From: UBA9676 sp963730065
GTDB lineage: Bacteria; Actinomycetota; Actinomycetes; Streptosporangiales; Streptosporangiaceae
Assembly: GCA_963730065.1 (NCBI GenBank)
Contig: CAVSQL010000006.1
Coordinates: 124,001 to 188,000 of the forward strand
Direction of reading: 5' to 3'
DNA: 64,000 nt
Part shown: positions 1 to 8,079 of the stretch, one piece after another
How the letters are laid out: each line of letters begins with the position of its first letter
Position numbering within the stretch: the first letter of the stretch is position 1
Notes under the pieces: model-generated
Seen by the model: only the letters and a program-made list of their open reading frames with translations
Database searches by the model: none
Told to the model about the DNA's origin: nothing
Translations under genes and position numbers: made by a program

Positions 1-48
1 AGAATCGAGGTGAACCAGGCCGACGACCTCCAGGCGCTCAGCGCCTGA
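1..48 (+). CDS. 3' end of an unidentified gene (partial)
   Basis: The first 15 codons are open, use C or G at nearly every third position like the real genes here, and end at TGA (46-48), giving the tail RIEVNQADDLQALSA. This looks like the C-terminus of a protein whose body lies upstream of the window. The fragment is too short to assign a family, and it could be a chance reading. Confidence 0.35.
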   Translation, partial: RIEVNQADDLQALSA

Positions 49-147
49 TCCCAGCCAAAGAATCACGCGCTAACCGCGAAACACCACGCCCGGGGACTTG
101 ACCCACGTCCGGGTGCTCTGACATGCCAGTCGTGGATGACCGGCAGA

Positions 148-579
148 TCATCCCCCAGGTGCGTCAAGCAACGCGCGGCAAACATCTGTGATGTCGATCA
201 TCCCGATGAGACCGGCCTCTTCGACCACCGGCAGATGCCGGAAACGGCTGGTTATCATGGTGTTAGCCGCGTCACGGATGCTCGCCGTCGCATTGATGAC
301 GCTCAGGCGAGTGGTCATCAGGTCATAGATCCGGACAGCATCCGCGTCCCTTCCATCCGCCACCAGCTGGACAATGTCAGCTTCCGTGATGAGACCCATC
401 GGCCGGTTGGTCTGCGGGTCCAGGACCACGAGCGCGGTCGCAGCCTCGTGTCTCATCAGGTATGCGGCCCCGGCCACGTGATCATTCGGCTGGACTGTCG
501 TCAGCGGTGGCCGCATAATGTCTGCGACGGTGGCCGGGACAGGTGGCAGGGACGGCTCCTGCGCAGAGGTTTCTGGCAT
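148..579 (-). CDS. CBS-domain protein
   Basis: A 143-residue protein made almost wholly of a CBS-domain pair. CBS repeat 1 runs from about residue 19 (VADIMRPPLTTVQPNDHVAGA) to 75 and ends in the typical MGLITEADIV. Repeat 2 runs from about 82 (IYDLMTTRLSVI) to 138 with HLPVVEEAGLIGMIDITDV. CBS pairs usually bind adenosine nucleotides and act as sensors; stand-alone versions like this are common in actinobacteria and often stress-linked. Cytoplasmic, with no membrane segment. The ATG is preceded by GGAG (in acggagaagatc). It stands alone, with a decayed transposase upstream. The ligand cannot be read from sequence. Confidence 0.85.
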   Translation of the reverse strand: MPETSAQEPSLPPVPATVADIMRPPLTTVQPNDHVAGAAYLMRHEAATALVVLDPQTNRPMGLITEADIVQLVADGRDADAVRIYDLMTTRLSVINATASIRDAANTMITSRFRHLPVVEEAGLIGMIDITDVCRALLDAPGG

Positions 580-689
580 GATCTTCTCCGTTTCCGGGAT
601 CTCGGCGATCCCCAGGGATTCCGGCCATCGATCTCGGCCTGTACCGCATCCGAAGACAAGCTCGGGTCGGTGGCCTGATCAACGAATAC

Positions 690-1078
690 CGCCTGGTGGA
701 ATGACGTGGACGAGGTTATCGGCACGCGCAGGTGCCAGACGCGGGTGGCCAGCTTGCGGGCGGCCGCCGTGGTAGCGATCTTCTTCCCGCGGCGTTTCGC
801 GATGGCCTGGAAGGTGGCGGCGAACTGGGGGGAGCGCTTGGCGGTCTGCGCCGCCTCGCACAGCACCCACCGCAGCCATACCGGGCCCTGCTTTCCAGAT
901 GTGCCCGTAGTGAGCGGCGTGGTCGCTGCCGCGGACAGCCGGTGGTGGGCCCGGCCCAGAACGCCAGCTTGCGCGCCGAGCCGCCGAACCGGCTCACGTC
1001 ACCGATCTCGGCGAGAATGACCAGCGCGGTGAACGGGCCCACCCCGGCAGCTGGGTGAGGACCCTTGACCCGCGGGCC
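690..1078 (-). pseudogene. IS110-family transposase remnant (C-terminal part)
   Basis: On the minus strand one frame gives GVGPFTALVILAEIGDVSRF followed by SARKLAFWAGPT, the C-terminal transposase_20 region of IS110 enzymes. The similarity then moves to another frame: LCEAAQTAKRSPQFAATFQAI and KRRGKKIATTAAARKLATRV, the normal continuation. At least one frameshift separates them and the N-terminal DEDD catalytic half is missing, so this is a dead fragment. It differs from the intact IS110 copy at 59129-60352, so it is not simply a broken copy of that one. Confidence 0.8.
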
Positions 1079-1101
1079 GGAGCCAGCTCAGGACCACCTT
1101 A

Positions 1102-1177
1102 TGTTACCAATGTAGGTCAACAGTGTAGGTCAACAGTGTTGACAGTGATCGCTTCGTAGCGTTTACTGTGGGTAACA
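1102..1177 (+). promoter_or_regulatory. Promoter region of the 1200-2791 gene pair
   Basis: A perfect -35 hexamer TTGACA (1139-1144) lies 17 bp from a -10-like TTTACT (1162-1167). Upstream is an exact tandem 13-bp repeat, TGTAGGTCAACAG, at 1111-1123 and 1124-1136. Inverted heptamers TGTTACC (1102-1108) and GGTAACA (1171-1177) bracket the promoter. The predicted start would lie about 25-30 bases before the ATG at 1200. The repeats look like binding sites for an activator or repressor; which one is unknown. Confidence 0.6.
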
Positions 1178-1199
1178 GCGTAAATCCCCGGAGTCAACC

Positions 1200-1751
1200 A
1201 TGATCATTATTCTCGGTCTCGTCATCCTGGTCGCTGCCGTGATCGCCGGCGTGGCCGGCGTTCTCAGCAACAGCGGAAGTGGCCACGCCCTCACCCACGG
1301 GTTCGCGGTGTTCGGCTACCACGTGACTGGCTCCACCGGGACGCTGTTCCTCTACGGCATCGTGGTCGGGGTGGCCGGCTTGCTCGGCCTGAGCCTGCTG
1401 CTGGCCGGTGCGCGGCGCACCGCCCGCCGCGGCCGCCAAGCACGTCCCGGGCTCAAGCAGTCCCGCCGCGAGACTGCCGCCGCCAGCCAGGCCCGCGACG
1501 ACCTGATCGACCAGCGCGACACCGCCCGCGCATACACCGCGAGCAGTCTGGGAAACGGCACGCCGGGCGGCGGCCACCAACCGGACACGAGTGGCAGCCG
1601 CGGGAACCGGCTGCACCTGTTCGGACGCCGCCCCGCACCCCAGCGGGCCGCAGGCAGGCACCCAGAGTCACGGGACGGCCAGTCCGCCTCCGACCTTCCC
1701 GCCGATCCGCCCGTATCAGCGAACTCAGCTGCGGCCGGCAGCCGACCATGA
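1200..1751 (+). CDS. Two-segment membrane protein, unknown function
   Basis: A 183-residue protein. Residues 1-24 (MIIILGLVILVAAVIAGVAG) form a hydrophobic segment, and a second one spans about 50-69 (LFLYGIVVGVAGLLGLSLLL). The rest is a basic, Arg/Ala/Gly-rich cytoplasmic tail that looks disordered. I recognise no catalytic motif. The ATG follows CGGAG with good spacing, and a strong promoter candidate lies just upstream. The stop overlaps the next ATG (ATGA, 1748-1751), so the two proteins are probably translationally coupled. Small proteins with two N-terminal helices and a polar tail are common in actinobacteria near stress genes. The function is open. Confidence 0.7.
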   Translation: MIIILGLVILVAAVIAGVAGVLSNSGSGHALTHGFAVFGYHVTGSTGTLFLYGIVVGVAGLLGLSLLLAGARRTARRGRQARPGLKQSRRETAAASQARDDLIDQRDTARAYTASSLGNGTPGGGHQPDTSGSRGNRLHLFGRRPAPQRAAGRHPESRDGQSASDLPADPPVSANSAAAGSRP

Positions 1752-2791
1752 ATACCACCAAGAAGATCGCGCCCGAGTCCGTACCAGGAATCCGCAGCTG
1801 GAGGTACCACGGGGCTGAGCCTGATCTGCGTCAGCGCGTCGAGGTCAGCGATGATGACCGCACCGTCGCCACGGCCGAGGTGACCACCTCCGAAGGATCT
1901 GGAGGCACCGCCCGGGTGTCTTTGCACGCCGACCCGGGGCACATCACCCCGGGCCGCCGGTCGAGCCTGGTCGATGCTGTGCTGGACCTTCCCGAGGTGA
2001 TAGAAAGCGCACGCCTGGAGGCGGCATTCCATCTTGGCGATAGCGAGTCACTGCACCGGCTCCAGGAGCGCTGCGGGGACGCCAGGACCCACCCAGCTGG
2101 GTGGAGCGCGCTCTTCGAGGCGAACCTTCCCTCCAGCCGGGCCAGCCGCACGCCCCAGGCCCAGCCCGCCAGGAACCCCGGCTGGACGCATAGTGATGGC
2201 ATGCCGTCCTTGCGGCCGCCGGAGGGCGTCTTGACGGATGGCGTCGTATCGCTGCGTGTCCCGTCGGCCGGGGATGTCGACGCCCTTGTCAGCTACGCCG
2301 CCGGGCAAGACCGCGGCCGGGGCGAGGCATGGCTCCCGCCGCTTTATGCCGGTGCGTCGAGGGAGCGCTGCTTGTGGATGGTCGCCGACTGGCTGGCCGG
2401 GTGGGCTGGCGAAGACAGCTACAACGGGCCCGCGCTCCTCCTGACGATCGCCCAGAGCCCATGGCCGGTCGGCATGGTCGGGTTTGTCTCCCGGGGTGCG
2501 GGCACAACCGGGCTTGCCTACGGTGTGGAGCCGCCCTGGCGGGGCCAGGGCCTGGCGACCCGGGCCGTCGTGCTGGCCACCAGGTGGCTTATCCGCGAGC
2601 GTGGCGCCGACGTGGTGGAGCTTCGGTCTGGCCGCGATTCCCCAGCCTGTCAGCGGATCGCCGTCAAGTCCGGCTTTTCCCTGGCCGGGACCGTCAGCAG
2701 CGTCGTCGAGGCGACCGGCAAGGTCGTCGAAGACTTGCGCTACATCACCGAAGCGCGACAGCGCCGCGTTCGCCCTCAGACCGCCAGCTGA
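1748..2791 (+). CDS. GNAT-family N-acetyltransferase with an extra N-terminal domain
   Basis: A 347-residue protein. Residues about 165-340 form a RimJ/RimL-type GNAT domain: a GVVSLRVPSAGDVDALVSYA start, the acetyl-CoA binding loop EPPWRGQGLATRAV (an R/Q-x-x-G-x-G/A pattern), and the end SPACQRIAVKSGF with the usual N/S-x-x-S/C position. Such enzymes transfer acetyl groups from acetyl-CoA to amines of proteins or small molecules. Residues 1-150 are an extra module containing TARVSLHADPGHITPGRRS and a helical stretch on inheritance or stress-like lines that I cannot name. Coupled to the membrane protein before it by ATGA. The substrate is unknown. Confidence 0.75.
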   Translation: MNTTKKIAPESVPGIRSWRYHGAEPDLRQRVEVSDDDRTVATAEVTTSEGSGGTARVSLHADPGHITPGRRSSLVDAVLDLPEVIESARLEAAFHLGDSESLHRLQERCGDARTHPAGWSALFEANLPSSRASRTPQAQPARNPGWTHSDGMPSLRPPEGVLTDGVVSLRVPSAGDVDALVSYAAGQDRGRGEAWLPPLYAGASRERCLWMVADWLAGWAGEDSYNGPALLLTIAQSPWPVGMVGFVSRGAGTTGLAYGVEPPWRGQGLATRAVVLATRWLIRERGADVVELRSGRDSPACQRIAVKSGFSLAGTVSSVVEATGKVVEDLRYITEARQRRVRPQTAS

Positions 2792-2954
2792 CCGAGCCGG
2801 GCCAGGGCGGCTGGTCGTCCGGCCGCAGCAACGGCATTGGCAACATGCAGGATGCCGACGTGAATCCTCTGAGTGGTGACCTGTAGGGCTCGATTACTCG
2901 ATCTGGCCTGGCTGGTGGAGGCTTCCGGACTGAGATCACCGCTGAGGGATCTTC

Positions 2955-3110
2955 CCTGTCGCCTGCCTGCTCGTGCGCTGTCTGCTCAGCTTCCGGACGG
3001 TGCTGGCCCGGCGTGAGATATCCAAGGATGCCGAACTCCTGGTGCTCCGCCACGAGACGCGATCCTGCGCCGCCAGATCAGCCGGCGCCGCTGCCAGCCG
3101 GCCGGCAGAA
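2955..3110 (+). pseudogene. Integrase-type transposase N-terminal remnant
   Basis: The translation reads CLLSFRTVLARREISKDAEL followed by LVLRHE, matching the N-terminal end of actinobacterial integrase-core transposases. The expected continuation (AILRRQISRRRCQPA) is found only after a one-base frame change near 3058. The rest of the gene is missing. It abuts an ISL3 fragment, so this spot has taken more than one insertion. Confidence 0.55.
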
Positions 3111-3234
3111 CACCTCGCGCAGCGTCTCGGCATCCGTAGGCAGCAGCGGCCAGATCAGCCAGGCGTGTCGTCTCGCGGGAAGAACTCCCCGGTGCAGCAC
3201 CTGATCAGCCGCGGCCGTACTGCGCGCCGCCGGA

Positions 3235-3543
3235 ATGCACCCTCCCGGCTTCGTGCTCACCGCCACCCGCGACCTGGTCCGCGACTTCGCCGATATGCTC
3301 TGCGACCAGCGCGGCGAGCGCCTGGAAGCTGGGCTGCCCAGGCCCAGGGCAGCGCGGTCAGCGAGCTGCGCGGCTTCGCCAAAGGACTCCGCAAGGACTG
3401 GGCCGCCATCACCGAGCTCACCACGCCCTACAACTCCGGCGCCGTCGAAGGCCACGTCAACCGCATCAAAATGATCCCAAAGACAGATGTACGGGCGGGC
3501 GAAACCCGACCTGCTCCGCAAGCGTGTCCTGCTCGCCGACTGA
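3235..3543 (+). pseudogene. ISL3-family transposase C-terminal remnant
   Basis: Fragments of an ISL3 transposase appear in shifting frames: ATRDLVRDFADMLCDQRGER, then GSAVSELRGFAKGLRKDWAA, then PYNSGAVEGHVNRIKM, and finally RQMYGRAKPDLLRKRVLLAD ending at a stop. The order matches the family's C-terminal half, including the conserved EGxxxRIK motif, but it needs at least two frameshifts. The N-terminal half is lost or unrecognisable between 3110 and 3235. Not functional. Confidence 0.75.
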
Positions 3544-3619
3544 CCCGTCACGGCAATTGGGCCAGAGCCACCGCAACCTGACCATTGACAGGTTCAACCC
3601 TGTCGACCACACGGGCGGT

Positions 3620-3642
3620 GCGCAGATCACCCAAATCTGCGC
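3620..3642. repeat. Dispersed palindrome, copy 1
   Basis: GCGCAGAT-CACCCAA-ATCTGCGC: 8-bp perfect arms around a 7-base spacer. Related palindromes occur at 14242, 15707 and 42807. About 40 bases after it comes TAACGGCGGCTCGGCGCGCG, a string also found with near identity after the copy at 14242. Confidence 0.6.
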
Positions 3643-3949
3643 GCCGGAGTCAACCATGCTGGCCGGCAGGGACCTGCGCCATAACGGCGGCTCGGCGCGC
3701 GTTCTCCCTGGCCTTCTCCATCACCCAGCGTGATGTCGTCCCATGGGCGGAGCCCGATGCCGGCCGCCAACCCTGTGCGGTGTGGCTGGCCTGAAGGCCG
3801 CCGTCGGCGGCAAGCCCGTCGGTGCGGTGAACGAACGGCCCGGCTGCGGCTTGCTTGACCCGCCTGATCTGGCGCGCGCCCTATGCGGCACGAGCGGATA
3901 TCTCGGGCCGGGCGTCGTCGCGCGCGTCTGCACGGACGCGTGCATCTGG

Positions 3950-4408
3950 TCACGCATCGACGAGACACAAGATGGTCGTCACCACCTCGTCCAGGGGGAT
4001 GGTTGTCCGGACCTCGTGATCGGCCACTCGCCGCAGCAAGGGCTCAACGGTTTGGAGGTCATCAGCGACGCGGCTGAGCTCTTCGGGCGCCTTGCCGTAA
4101 GGGTTGCTGGTCCTGGTGGCCAGCCGCCCCACCAGAACCTCGAGCGGAGCGCTCAGCAGAATGATGTGGTCGAACTGGGCATGGAATCGCGCCTGGTTCT
4201 CCTCGCAACCGGCGACGAACAGCACGTCGGCGTCTTCTGTGGCCAGCAGAGCCTGGATGGCGTCTTCCCGCCACATCTGACGGCCGTCTGGCAGGGGCTC
4301 GGACCACCCGTCGTCGGTGTCGACAGCCTTGAACCCGCGAGCGGCCAGCTCACGGGCAACGCTCGACTTCCCGGTTCCCGACATCCCAGTCAGGAGAACT
4401 CGCTTCAC
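3950..4408 (-). CDS. Small P-loop kinase-like protein (shikimate/gluconate-kinase-like fold)
   Basis: From GTG 4408 the protein has 152 residues and begins VKRVLLTGMSGTGKSS, a textbook Walker A (GMSGTGKS) directly at the N-terminus. The VDTDDGW motif near residue 28 occupies the place where shikimate/adenylate-type kinases bind substrate, and ADVLFVAGCEENQARF plus SAPLEVLVGRLATR supply the later strand and lid region. Such proteins phosphorylate small metabolites using ATP; the substrate here is unknown. An upstream ATG at 4507 would add 33 residues that do not resemble the family, so I prefer the GTG. Single gene facing decayed transposons. Confidence 0.7.
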   Translation of the reverse strand: MKRVLLTGMSGTGKSSVARELAARGFKAVDTDDGWSEPLPDGRQMWREDAIQALLATEDADVLFVAGCEENQARFHAQFDHIILLSAPLEVLVGRLATRTSNPYGKAPEELSRVADDLQTVEPLLRRVADHEVRTTIPLDEVVTTILCLVDA

Positions 4409-4542
4409 GCGTAGCAGCGTATGGGCCCGGTCCGGGCGCTGCGGGCCGCCCAATTGGCAAGCCGGGCCGGCCACGCACCTGGCGGCAGAAGTGCCCGCCT
4501 CTAGCACCCGCTTCAGCGACGGGCCTGCTGGCTGGCGCGGGG

Positions 4543-4830
4543 GTGCGGCTGGCCGGGGCGCACACTGAGGTGGTGCGCATTACCATCCGGGTCCGGCCCG
4601 GCTCTGCCCGTCCCGGCGTCGGCGGCGAGCACGATGGCGCACTGGTCGTGCGGGTCAGCGAGCGTGCCGTGGACGGCCGGGCCACCGCGGCCGCCCTGGC
4701 CGCACTGGCCGCCGCGTTCGGTGTCCGCCATCATGCAGTGACGCTGGTCGCGGGGACGTCAAGCCGGATGAAGGTAGTCGACGTGGCCGATGCCAACCCG
4801 GCTGTGCTCGACCACCTGCTGGGGCTGTGA
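4543..4830 (+). CDS. DUF167 (YggU-like) protein
   Basis: A 95-residue protein, the usual size for DUF167. It shows the family's conserved pattern: ITIRVRPGSARPGVGGEHDG, then ALVVRVSERAVDGRATAAAL, then FGVRHHAVTLVAGTSSRMK. The family is a small alpha/beta fold of unknown function found from bacteria to man. The annotated ATG gives eight extra residues; a GTG at 4570 just before RITIRV may be the true start, since homologues tend to begin there. Next gene 52 bp downstream on the same strand. Confidence 0.75.
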   Translation: MRLAGAHTEVVRITIRVRPGSARPGVGGEHDGALVVRVSERAVDGRATAAALAALAAAFGVRHHAVTLVAGTSSRMKVVDVADANPAVLDHLLGL

Positions 4831-4882
4831 CTGCCGGGCAGGCTCACCTCCGCGCCGCCGGGCGGGAAGACGAAGGGGCGAG

Positions 4883-5332
4883 ATGATGAACACCAGAAGC
4901 GTGACCGGCGATTTCGGCCAGGTAGTCGAGCAGTATCACCGGGCGCTCGGGGAGTTCATGAAGGGAGACTGCGAGCCCGCCATGCGGCTGTTCTCCGAAC
5001 GCGAGGATGTCACCCTCGGCAACCCTTTCGGCGTCTTCGTACGCGGATTGGCGCAAGTCGCTGAGACGACGGAGCGGGCCGCTTCGCACTACCGGGATGG
5101 CGGTGCGGCCGGCTTCGACACCATCGCGAAGTACGTCACCCCCGATCTTGCGTACCTCGTCGAAGTCGAGCGCTTTGAGTCCAAGGTGGGCGGGCGCGAG
5201 GATGTCTCACCGGTACATCTGCGGGTCACGAGCATCTTTCGCCAGGAAGAAGGCAGCTGGAAGCTGGTCCATCGGCACGCCGATCCCATAACCACCGCGC
5301 AACCAGCGGAATCTGTTCTACGGAAGAGCTAG
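4883..5332 (+). CDS. SnoaL-like/NTF2-fold protein
   Basis: A 149-residue protein with a SnoaL-like or DUF4440-type NTF2 fold: VVEQYHRALGEFMKGDCEPA, LFSEREDVTLGNPFG, and the closing VHLRVTSIFRQEEGSWKLVHRH, in which the last strand R-x-E-G-x-W-K-L-V-H-R-H is diagnostic. The family forms a cone-shaped barrel that binds or isomerises small hydrophobic molecules; many members are uncharacterised. GGGGCGAG precedes the ATGATG start. Likely co-transcribed with the DUF167 gene just upstream. Confidence 0.75.
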   Translation: MMNTRSVTGDFGQVVEQYHRALGEFMKGDCEPAMRLFSEREDVTLGNPFGVFVRGLAQVAETTERAASHYRDGGAAGFDTIAKYVTPDLAYLVEVERFESKVGGREDVSPVHLRVTSIFRQEEGSWKLVHRHADPITTAQPAESVLRKS

Positions 5333-5705
5333 GTATCCCTACAGAGCTGGAGCAGCGAGTACGGCAACGGAAGTGATCGCGATCCCAAAGCGTCCCGAGG
5401 CGGACATGATCGTTGTCGGCCCCCGACCCCCGACGTCCCGATCAGCGCCCTGGCTGCCTAGCTCCACTTGATGCGCGACACATCGGCCCCGGTTGATGTG
5501 CGACACACCCTAGTTTTCCTGTGCTCGCTCCGATGCAACGCGAAATCGCGGCGACCTATCTCCGCCTGGAGACGACGGCCGGAAGCCGGGCCGCCACCGG
5601 TAACGACGACGGCGCGCCCTCGCGCTCCGGGGCAGCGTGAATATTGCCTGGCCGGGGAGGAGGCTGCGGAAATACCCTCAGATTCTGGCGCTGAGGGAGG
5701 CCGAG
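5333..5705. other. Intergenic region with left inverted repeat
   Basis: No gene seen. The stretch carries CACTTGATGCGCGACAC (5465-5481) and the related TTGATGTGCGACAC (5493-5506). These have inverted partners beyond the next gene, at 6904-6920 and 6929-6942. Confidence 0.5.
5465..5506. repeat. Left member of inverted repeat pair flanking 5706-6833
   Basis: Two copies of a T(T)GATGyGCGACAC motif in tandem. The first, CACTTGATGCGCGACAC at 5465-5481, is a perfect 17-bp inverted match to 6904-6920. Such multiple end repeats resemble IS termini. Confidence 0.6.
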
Positions 5706-6833
5706 ATGGACCGCGATGTGCTGGATGTGATCGAGCGCGAGATTGACGAGGAGGCGCGGGCGCGCTTCCCCGGCACCGCGGTGCGCCAAGCTGTGCTGCT
5801 GCAATACGGCGACGACCCGCTAATCGAGCCGGGGGACCTGGGGGTCCGTGTGCTGCTCGACGAGCCGGACGGGCCGGAGGACGACTGGGGGCCGGCCCTG
5901 ACGGCATTCGAGCAGGCCAACGAGACGGCGATGGAGCAGTTCCGGGGCTACCTGGCGGCAAAGCTCCGGGAGATCATGGCGGTCGAGTACGTGTTCAGCA
6001 ACACCGTCACCTGGGACGGCGAGGGACCCCGCGGGGGCATGCCCGTCGCGCAGCGGCTGTCGGACATCAGCGAGTGGGAGCACGGCGAGGCCACCTTCGT
6101 GCTGGCCGCGCTGGGACCGGCTGGCCTGGAGACGGTGGACACGCTGATCATGGCGGGAATCGCGGCCACCCGCGCGGAGGCCATGCGGTGGGCCGTGGAC
6201 CGCGTCCGCGAGGGGCCAGAGTACCGGCGGGTGGGTCAACTGAGAGGCGACGCCGAGGTCATGGCCCGCGACGTGGTGGATGCGATCGAGCGCGAGATCG
6301 ACCAGGAGGCGCGGGCGCGCTTCCCCGGCACCGCGGTGCGGCAGGCTGTGCTGCTGCAATACGGCGACGACCCGGAAATCGGGCCGGGGGACCTGTGGGT
6401 CCGGGTGCTGCTCGACGCGGACGGCCCGCAGGACTACGAGCCGACCCTGACGGCATTCCTGCTGGCCGGGGAGACAGCGCGCGACCAGTTCGCGGGCTAC
6501 CTGGCCGAAAAACTCCCGGAGATCAGGCTGGTCGAGTACACCTTCAGCAACCCTAACCCCGTCACCCGCGACGGCCACGGGCCCCGGGTGAGCAATCTCG
6601 TCGGGGAGCGGCTGCCGGACACCCAGGAGTGGGAGCGCGGCGAGACCACCCGGGAGCTGACCCGGCTGGGACCGGCTGGCCTGGAAACGCTGGACACGCT
6701 GATCATGGCGGGAACCGCGGCCACCCGCGCGGAGGCCATACGGTGGGCCCTGGACCGCATCCGCGAGCGGCCCGCGTACCAGCGGCTCCGTGAACTGAGA
6801 GGCGAGGCCGACAAGCTCAGGAACGAGTTCTGA
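5706..6833 (+). CDS. Tandemly duplicated two-module protein, unknown function
   Basis: From ATG 5706 the protein has 375 residues. It consists of two similar modules of about 185 residues, the first opening with MDRDVLDVIEREIDEEARAR and the second with MARDVVDAIEREIDQEARAR. Both continue FPGTAVRQAVLLQYGDDP, later EW-x-G-E-x-T, and close with LGPAGLETxDTLIMAG, A-x-TRAEAxRWAxDRxRE, a short helical segment that in related single-module proteins looks like a ribbon-helix-helix DNA-binding tail. GGGAGG sits seven bases before the ATG, and alignment of the two modules also begins there, so I reject the upstream GTG at 5637. It may be a DNA-binding dimer in one chain; the role is unknown. Confidence 0.75.
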   Translation: MDRDVLDVIEREIDEEARARFPGTAVRQAVLLQYGDDPLIEPGDLGVRVLLDEPDGPEDDWGPALTAFEQANETAMEQFRGYLAAKLREIMAVEYVFSNTVTWDGEGPRGGMPVAQRLSDISEWEHGEATFVLAALGPAGLETVDTLIMAGIAATRAEAMRWAVDRVREGPEYRRVGQLRGDAEVMARDVVDAIEREIDQEARARFPGTAVRQAVLLQYGDDPEIGPGDLWVRVLLDADGPQDYEPTLTAFLLAGETARDQFAGYLAEKLPEIRLVEYTFSNPNPVTRDGHGPRVSNLVGERLPDTQEWERGETTRELTRLGPAGLETLDTLIMAGTAATRAEAIRWALDRIRERPAYQRLRELRGEADKLRNEF

Positions 6834-6903
6834 GACAAGGCCAGATCACCGTCAAGCCCGGTATCTCTGCCCGGCCACGTTCAGCTCCTGGAGCATAGCG
6901 GGA

Positions 6904-6942
6904 GTGTCGCGCATCAAGTGAAGCCACGGTGTCGCATATCTG
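6904..6942. repeat. Right member of inverted repeat pair flanking 5706-6833
   Basis: GTGTCGCGCATCAAGTG (6904-6920) is the exact reverse complement of 5465-5481. GTGTCGCATATCTG (6929-6942) is an imperfect second copy matching 5493-5506 inverted (12 of 14). Confidence 0.6.
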
Positions 6943-7344
6943 CGGAGCCTGACAATCAGCGCCCTGGCCCAGCTCATACTTTTCGGTCCCGAATCAAGGG
7001 GGAGGGGATAACCCCGTGGCCGCAGCCTCGCCATACCCGCCGGTACCTCACGTCGCAGGGCCGGAGACGAACTCGCCAGGCTTAGCTTCCCGAGATTGCA
7101 AGCAAAGCCCTATTAACTTGCCTCACTGCTGGCGGCTCATGTCCCTGGGGCGGGGCTAGCCTGCGCCGGTGATCGGACGCGCCTAACGCCGACTACGTGC
7201 GGCTGCCAACTGTGCCGACTGGGCTGGTGGGCTCACACAGATCAGCCATTTCTGGGCTGTGGCTGTTGTAAGTCATTTGCTGTCCTCCAGGGCTGTACCG
7301 TCACGCTGAGCCGACGCTGTGCAAGCCAGATCCTCGGCCTGGCG
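6943..7344. other. Intergenic, no gene recognised
   Basis: About 400 bases without a convincing reading frame. It includes an imperfect member of the dispersed palindrome (CAGATCAGCCATTTCTG, 7238-7254) and lies at the 3' end of the minus-strand operon that follows. Confidence 0.4.
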
Positions 7345-8079
7345 TTAGGGCTGGGTGTGGCGGATGGGCTGACGGGGGGCTTGGCGGTTTCTGGCGCCGC
7401 CGTGGCGGGTGGCGCCGGGGACGCCGGTAGGCAGTGTTCCGGTAGACGGTAGGTCGAGATGGTCGAAGTCGGCGTCGGGCATGGGCCGGTCGAAGCCGAC
7501 GGCTTTGTGGGTCATCGACAGCGACAGGGCGACGGCGTGGTCGGCCTGGATGAGGCCGAGTTTGCGGGCGGCGGTGGCGACGCGGGTCTGGCAGCGGCAG
7601 TCGATGGAGTGGAGGGCGGCGGTTTTGGCCGCGGAGCCGACGGCGATGCCGAGGTCGATGTCGCGCAGGTTGCACACCGGTCCGGTGAATTCGAGCTCGG
7701 CGGACTGGCCGCGCAAAGTGTTGGTGTGGTGGAGGAATTCGGCGCAGGTGGCGTAGCCGCAGGCGCCGCAGTCGTAGTTGGGCGGGTACCAGCCCGGGAG
7801 CAGGCCGACGAACAGGATGGCGTCGACGGCTTCGGCGGCGTCGGCGTCGCGGAACCAGATCCGCTCGCGGCGTTCCTTGCCGCGGGCCCGCATCCAGGCG
7901 GCGAGCTGGCCGCGGGTGGCGGGGTCGTCGGTGATGACGGTTTCCATGAAGTTCGGCTTGCCCGCGAGGAACAGCTGGCCGCCGGATTTGGGGGCGGTGA
8001 TCGCGGCGGCGGCCATCAGCTGGGCGACCTGACGGACGGTGCCCGCCCGCAGTTCCTCGTACCCGATGGTGCCGCTCAT
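7345..8079 (-). CDS. DUF2148 ferredoxin-like protein
   Basis: A 244-residue protein starting at ATG 8079, which overlaps the stop of the gene before it (ATGA). It matches DUF2148 proteins: EELRAGTVRQVAQLMAAAAI, TAPKSGG near residue 30, then a cysteine cluster NYDCGACGYATCAEF that could hold an Fe-S cluster, and GPVCNLRDIDLGIAVGSAAK. The C-terminal 40 residues are Pro/Arg-rich and probably unstructured. Such proteins are thought to be redox related and are often near hydrogenase or metal genes. As the last gene of a four-gene coupled operon with a ChrB-C domain protein, a role in metal or oxidative redox handling is plausible but inferred. Confidence 0.75.
   Translation of the reverse strand: MSGTIGYEELRAGTVRQVAQLMAAAAITAPKSGGQLFLAGKPNFMETVITDDPATRGQLAAWMRARGKERRERIWFRDADAAEAVDAILFVGLLPGWYPPNYDCGACGYATCAEFLHHTNTLRGQSAELEFTGPVCNLRDIDLGIAVGSAAKTAALHSIDCRCQTRVATAARKLGLIQADHAVALSLSMTHKAVGFDRPMPDADFDHLDLPSTGTLPTGVPGATRHGGARNRQAPRQPIRHTQP

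Noticed and set aside
5637..5705. GTG at 5637 as start of the duplicated protein
   Set aside because: The two modules align only from ATG 5706, and GGGAGG is well placed for that ATG.
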